From positions 404,631 to 468,324 of the forward strand of contig NZ_HE978515.1 in assembly GCF_000311725.1 (NCBI RefSeq): DNA of 63,694 nucleotides, written 5' to 3'. This DNA comes from Robertmurraya massiliosenegalensis JC6 (GTDB taxonomy: Bacteria; Bacillota; Bacilli; Bacillales; Cytobacillaceae). Shown here piece after piece: positions 60,259 to 63,694 of this stretch. A program made the position numbers and the translations under genes. The notes below the pieces were generated by a model. That model was not told the origin of the DNA, ran no database searches, and saw only the letters and a list, made by a program, of their open reading frames with translations. Within the stretch, counting starts at the first letter, position 1; every line of letters starts with the position of its first letter.

Positions 60259-62854
60259 AAATATAAGTACATCTATAATTGAAAAAGATTACATAAATAT
60301 CGGTCAAATGGCACGGTCTCTTGGCTATAAAAAACATCCAGAGCAGAAGCAAATTGAAGAAATAATAGATTTTTGCCAACAAAATAATATTGAGGTTATT
60401 CAAACTGAAACTTTTATTAATAGAAATAAACTATTCTTTAAGTCTTCTGACGTTGACACCTTTCTTGAAAAATACATATCAGCTGATTCACTAGTAAAGA
60501 CGTATGGTATTACCTACAGAGAATTATATAAGATTCGAAACTATGGTCTTTATAAGAATATGGAAACTATTAAAATTGGCAGAAAGATTTTTCATCCAAG
60601 ACAAGAAATAATAGATGCCATAGAAATCCGAAAAAATTTAGAAACTGATAATTTTTTTAGCTCAGATGAAGTAAGAGAAAGACTTGGGATTGCAGATTCA
60701 CACCTTTTATCTACATTGAGAGATGAAGAAGGACTACAATATTATTCGTTTGGTCATGGCCGATATCACAGAAAATATTATTTGAAGGAGGATATTAAGA
60801 ACTTAGAGAAAAAGCAACAAGAATACAAAGATAAATATTATTCTTCAGAACAAGTAATTGACCTTATTGGCTATCGCCCACCTTCTCATTTTATTCTGCC
60901 TGCCCCTATTCAACCAACAATCTTATTAAAAGCAGCAGTTAGATATAAAGGGAGCCAAACGGTAACATTCTTTTACAAGAAAGATATTGATGAATATGTA
61001 AAAAGAAAAAAGAGAAAAGAATATAAGTCTCAATTAGTTAGTGATGATGGACTATCATCTTATAATTTATTGTGTTCAGCTGCAAATGTTTATTTTTCTG
61101 ATAAAAGCAAGGAGACAATGATAGCTTGGGAAGATTTTGTAGAAAAGCAATTTAAGGGGTCTTCTAGAAATACCAAATCTTTAAGAGATCTTGTTAATAC
61201 AATATTTAATTGTAAAAAGGTATTAGTTAAATATCTCAATGATAAAGAACTAAATAACTGTACTGCAAACGATATTAATACACATATCTTTAACACAGAT
61301 ATACAACTTATTGTAAAGCAGAAACTATATAGTTTTTTCAGAGATTATCATAAAAGACAAATATATTTAGGAAAGAATGTTTATACATTGAAACATCTGA
61401 TAAATCCTTATCAAATCCCAGCAATCAACAGTCCCAAAAAAGATATATATGACTATGAAGAATATCAAGGATTACTTTCTTATGTTGCAGATGTTCAAAA
61501 ACATAAAAATAAAGCAATCGATGATGCTATAAAAAAGATTAATAAACAAAAATCTGTACATTATGCTTCTATGTGGTTATATACGCTTGTTCACTTAAAT
61601 AACGCTTGGAGGGCTATGGATTTTATTACCTCCTTACCTAGAATCGAACAGGTGGTTTTAGAACGGCTAGGGATTCATTCATTAGAAGAGTTTAAAACTA
61701 AAGTCTTGGACTCTAAGGAAGCAAAACAGATTGTTTATCAGTATCAAATTAAGGATTATTTAATGAATAAAAATGGAAGTCTTAATAGATTTTATTGCTC
61801 AGATTTTTTAACAATAGCTTTTGCTACTTCTGCAATAATTTGTACACTCGTTGCAAATGAATTATATCCAGAAATTGAAAAAATAAATGATGACAATTCT
61901 AGACTTGAAAAGGATTACTTATTTTACTTTAATACAAAAAATTTAAAGCCTCTAAGAACTGCGTATAATGGGTTTTTCGATTCTTTCGCCTTTAAAGATA
62001 CTATTAAATTCGAAAGCAAAAAGATGAATAGAACTTTGCTCGTTTTTATGTATTTAATTCTTTCAAAAAATGGTTTATCTTCCCATGCACTGGAAGTTTC
62101 AAAAAGGCTTAGGTCTCACTATGATTATGAAACTACAAATATTTATCTAACAATACCAGATGAGGAGTTAGATTTGTTAGTAGATCACTTGTTTAGAAGA
62201 GGTAGTTTTGGATACATACCAAAATTGTTATCCAAAGTTGTACTAAGTAAAGAACAAGATGATAACTTTCAAAAAGAAACAGAACAAATTAAAGCTATTA
62301 AAACTGTATTTAATGGGGTTCATGGTATTGAAGCTACTAGTGGATTCTTAAATCACCTTATTTCAGAAAAGATATCTGTTGCAGATAAAATTTTAAGCTT
62401 AAATCAAAAGGAAGCAAGGAAAATTCTCTTTGAAATTAATACTAATATACTCCCTAGTAGGCAGGAAAATATAATGTGTTTGAATGGTAAAAACGGGTGT
62501 TTAAAGCCTAATAAAGATGATGATTATAATCCTTGTCATGGATGTCCGTATGCAATTCCAAATTTTTATTCAATAGCATCTCTTGTAAATAGGATTAAAG
62601 AAACTCTCAAAGAATTAAAAGAAGCTTTTGAGGATGCCGAAGGATATGAGTTTGAACGAAGAAAAAATATCAATCATTTATATATATATTTGGACGAATT
62701 TTTAAGCGCTAAGGAAGAATTCGGAGATATTGTATATGAATTCTTTGAAGGTGGAAAAAAGGAATATAACGATTATCTAGATTTAATTGATTTAGTAAAT
62801 TTTGGGGATAAACCTATTGATTATTATCTCTCATATGAACCCAAATATGTTTAA
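60224..62854 (+). CDS. Large tyrosine-recombinase-like protein 2 of the element
   Basis: An 876-residue protein. The N-terminal third has several helix-turn-helix-like units (INIGQMARSLGYKKHPEQKQ; SADSLVKTYGITYRELYKIR; FSSDEVRERLGIADSHL; YSSEQVIDLIGYRPPSHF). The middle and C-terminal part resembles a degenerate recombinase: NAWRAMDFI near 463, and a tyrosine in TTNIYLTIPDE near 644. A C-x6-C-x11-C-x2-C cluster near 752-776 could bind zinc. GGGAGA precedes the ATG. It is comparable in place to TnpB of Tn554 but much larger; the catalytic set is incomplete. Confidence 0.75.
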   Translation: MENRELKLNTIKNISTSIIEKDYINIGQMARSLGYKKHPEQKQIEEIIDFCQQNNIEVIQTETFINRNKLFFKSSDVDTFLEKYISADSLVKTYGITYRELYKIRNYGLYKNMETIKIGRKIFHPRQEIIDAIEIRKNLETDNFFSSDEVRERLGIADSHLLSTLRDEEGLQYYSFGHGRYHRKYYLKEDIKNLEKKQQEYKDKYYSSEQVIDLIGYRPPSHFILPAPIQPTILLKAAVRYKGSQTVTFFYKKDIDEYVKRKKRKEYKSQLVSDDGLSSYNLLCSAANVYFSDKSKETMIAWEDFVEKQFKGSSRNTKSLRDLVNTIFNCKKVLVKYLNDKELNNCTANDINTHIFNTDIQLIVKQKLYSFFRDYHKRQIYLGKNVYTLKHLINPYQIPAINSPKKDIYDYEEYQGLLSYVADVQKHKNKAIDDAIKKINKQKSVHYASMWLYTLVHLNNAWRAMDFITSLPRIEQVVLERLGIHSLEEFKTKVLDSKEAKQIVYQYQIKDYLMNKNGSLNRFYCSDFLTIAFATSAIICTLVANELYPEIEKINDDNSRLEKDYLFYFNTKNLKPLRTAYNGFFDSFAFKDTIKFESKKMNRTLLVFMYLILSKNGLSSHALEVSKRLRSHYDYETTNIYLTIPDEELDLLVDHLFRRGSFGYIPKLLSKVVLSKEQDDNFQKETEQIKAIKTVFNGVHGIEATSGFLNHLISEKISVADKILSLNQKEARKILFEINTNILPSRQENIMCLNGKNGCLKPNKDDDYNPCHGCPYAIPNFYSIASLVNRIKETLKELKEAFEDAEGYEFERRKNINHLYIYLDEFLSAKEEFGDIVYEFFEGGKKEYNDYLDLIDLVNFGDKPIDYYLSYEPKYV

Positions 62855-62869
62855 CGAGGAGCATAAGAA

Positions 62870-63694
62870 ATGAAAGAAAATAATGCAGTAGAAGAACTTA
62901 ATCTGGCCGCTGACAGTTCTTTTAATCTTGATGGCATTATATATGCAAAAAAGGTCTTAAATCGATTAAGAAAAGAAAAAAGCTTAATACAGGGAGAATT
63001 TGACGAAGATTTATGGATTGTTGAACATGAATTTAACAAAGGTAACTATATTCACTTAAATTTTGAGAAATTAAATTCTATAATATTCATAAAAAATTCA
63101 CCTAAACATCTCAAAAAAGTTATTAAATGCTGGACAACTTATCTATTAGATAATTACTCTTATCGAACTGTCCAAGCTACATTGAACCACGTAATAAAAT
63201 TTACAGTTGAAACATCTGGCTATAAAGCTGATAAAGTAGTTGAATTCTTAAATAAAATTGATGATAGTGACCGCGAAAATTCTACAAAGAAAACTTTTTT
63301 AACTGCAGTTTATAACTTTTTAGATTACTCCGAGTTAATGAATGTGGAAGATGTAATGGCTATATTGCAAAAATATCAGTCCAAATTAGGTCAACGCTCA
63401 GGTGTCAGAATGCTTCCCCCTCCTTTTTGGATTTTTGAATTCGATAGGATATTAAATGAATTTTTCAATAAGCTGGACACCCTTGAACCATCAGAAGAAA
63501 TAAGCAGGTTAAGATGTCTATATAGTCCGATTAGGTTATGGTGGAATCTTACAACAATAATTCCAATTCGTCCCTCTGAATTTTGTTTAATTGAACGTAA
63601 TTGTCTGTCATTTACGGAAACAATTGAAGGTAAACTTTATTATATAAAATTACCTCGAAAAAAATTAAAAAAAGTAAACAAAAAAAGTATTCAA
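62870..63694 (+). CDS. Tyrosine recombinase 3 of the element (3' end outside window)
   Basis: At least 275 residues, open to the window end. It starts with GAGGAG eight bases before ATG 62870. Residues about 80-175 look like a SAM-like core-binding domain (KWTTYLLDNYSYRTVQATLNHV-type helices), and TTIIPIRPSEFCLIER near 228 carries the first catalytic arginine of a tyrosine recombinase. The His, second Arg and Tyr would lie beyond the window. Confidence 0.8.
   Translation, partial: MKENNAVEELNLAADSSFNLDGIIYAKKVLNRLRKEKSLIQGEFDEDLWIVEHEFNKGNYIHLNFEKLNSIIFIKNSPKHLKKVIKCWTTYLLDNYSYRTVQATLNHVIKFTVETSGYKADKVVEFLNKIDDSDRENSTKKTFLTAVYNFLDYSELMNVEDVMAILQKYQSKLGQRSGVRMLPPPFWIFEFDRILNEFFNKLDTLEPSEEISRLRCLYSPIRLWWNLTTIIPIRPSEFCLIERNCLSFTETIEGKLYYIKLPRKKLKKVNKKSIQ

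Larger units (their letters stand above)
58030..63694 (+). mobile_element. Left part of an integrative element with recombinase trio, inserted in recU
   Basis: From about 58030 the sequence becomes visibly more AT-rich than the core genome, with codon use rich in A-ending codons. It has a terminator, iteron-like repeats, a helix-turn-helix gene and three consecutive tyrosine-recombinase-like genes on one strand with overlaps or short gaps. This layout recalls Tn554 (tnpA-tnpB-tnpC) and recombinase-in-trio elements, but the proteins are larger. The right end lies beyond 63694, so cargo is unknown. Confidence 0.85.

Overview
The window looks like a chromosomal segment of a low-GC, spore-forming Bacillaceae (Bacillus sensu lato). 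Evidence: AGGAGG-type ribosome binding sites with ATG/GTG/TTG starts, a B-type RNase P RNA, and a block of Bacillus-only genes in the familiar order (dynA, bpsA-bpsB, rlmL/ypsC, gpsB, ypsA, mrfB-mrfA, yppG/F/E/D, sspM, yppC, recU). No tRNA, 16S/23S rRNA or CRISPR array was seen.

Layout. (1) 0-16.2 kb is a catabolic island: a TRAP transporter operon (dctPQM plus a D-2-hydroxyacid dehydrogenase and an aminotransferase), an IclR-type regulator, a hydantoinase/oxoprolinase operon (hyuA-hyuB-pxpB-pxpC-pxpA), and a second operon with a BASS-type transporter, another aminotransferase and another dehydrogenase. The three operons share a palindrome near TTCCGAAATTCGGAA beside their -10 hexamers, so one regulator, most simply the IclR protein, may control all of them. 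(2) 16.2-27.3 kb is mostly housekeeping: a drug-efflux MFS gene behind a transcription attenuator, a sulfurtransferase, a RlaP-type nucleotidyltransferase, dynamin DynA, alkylpyrone synthesis (bpsAB), a CheX protein, an SDR and small proteins. (3) 27.4-35.7 kb plus 51.8-53.9 kb is a low-oxygen / nitrogen-oxide stress network: a ba3-type oxidase, three DUF2249 proteins, a polytopic membrane protein, a DUF59 protein, hybrid cluster protein and a cysteine-free Crp/Fnr regulator. Five promoters carry GTGA-N6-TCAC (one with a single mismatch) with the same spacing to the -10. (4) 35.7-40.4 kb is a sigma-54 unit: a CBS-PAS-AAA+ activator, a -24/-12 promoter, an iron-type alcohol dehydrogenase and an MmsA-type aldehyde dehydrogenase. 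(5) 40.6-57.7 kb is conserved housekeeping and sporulation. (6) 57.8 kb to the end: recU is cut after about 80 codons and followed by an AT-rich element with a helix-turn-helix protein and three consecutive tyrosine-recombinase-like genes, the last running off the window. The right end of the element and the fate of the rest of recU are not visible.

Functions were assigned by reading the sequence and recalling families; no database search was run. Starts were moved where a clear ribosome binding site pointed to an internal codon, and each move is stated.
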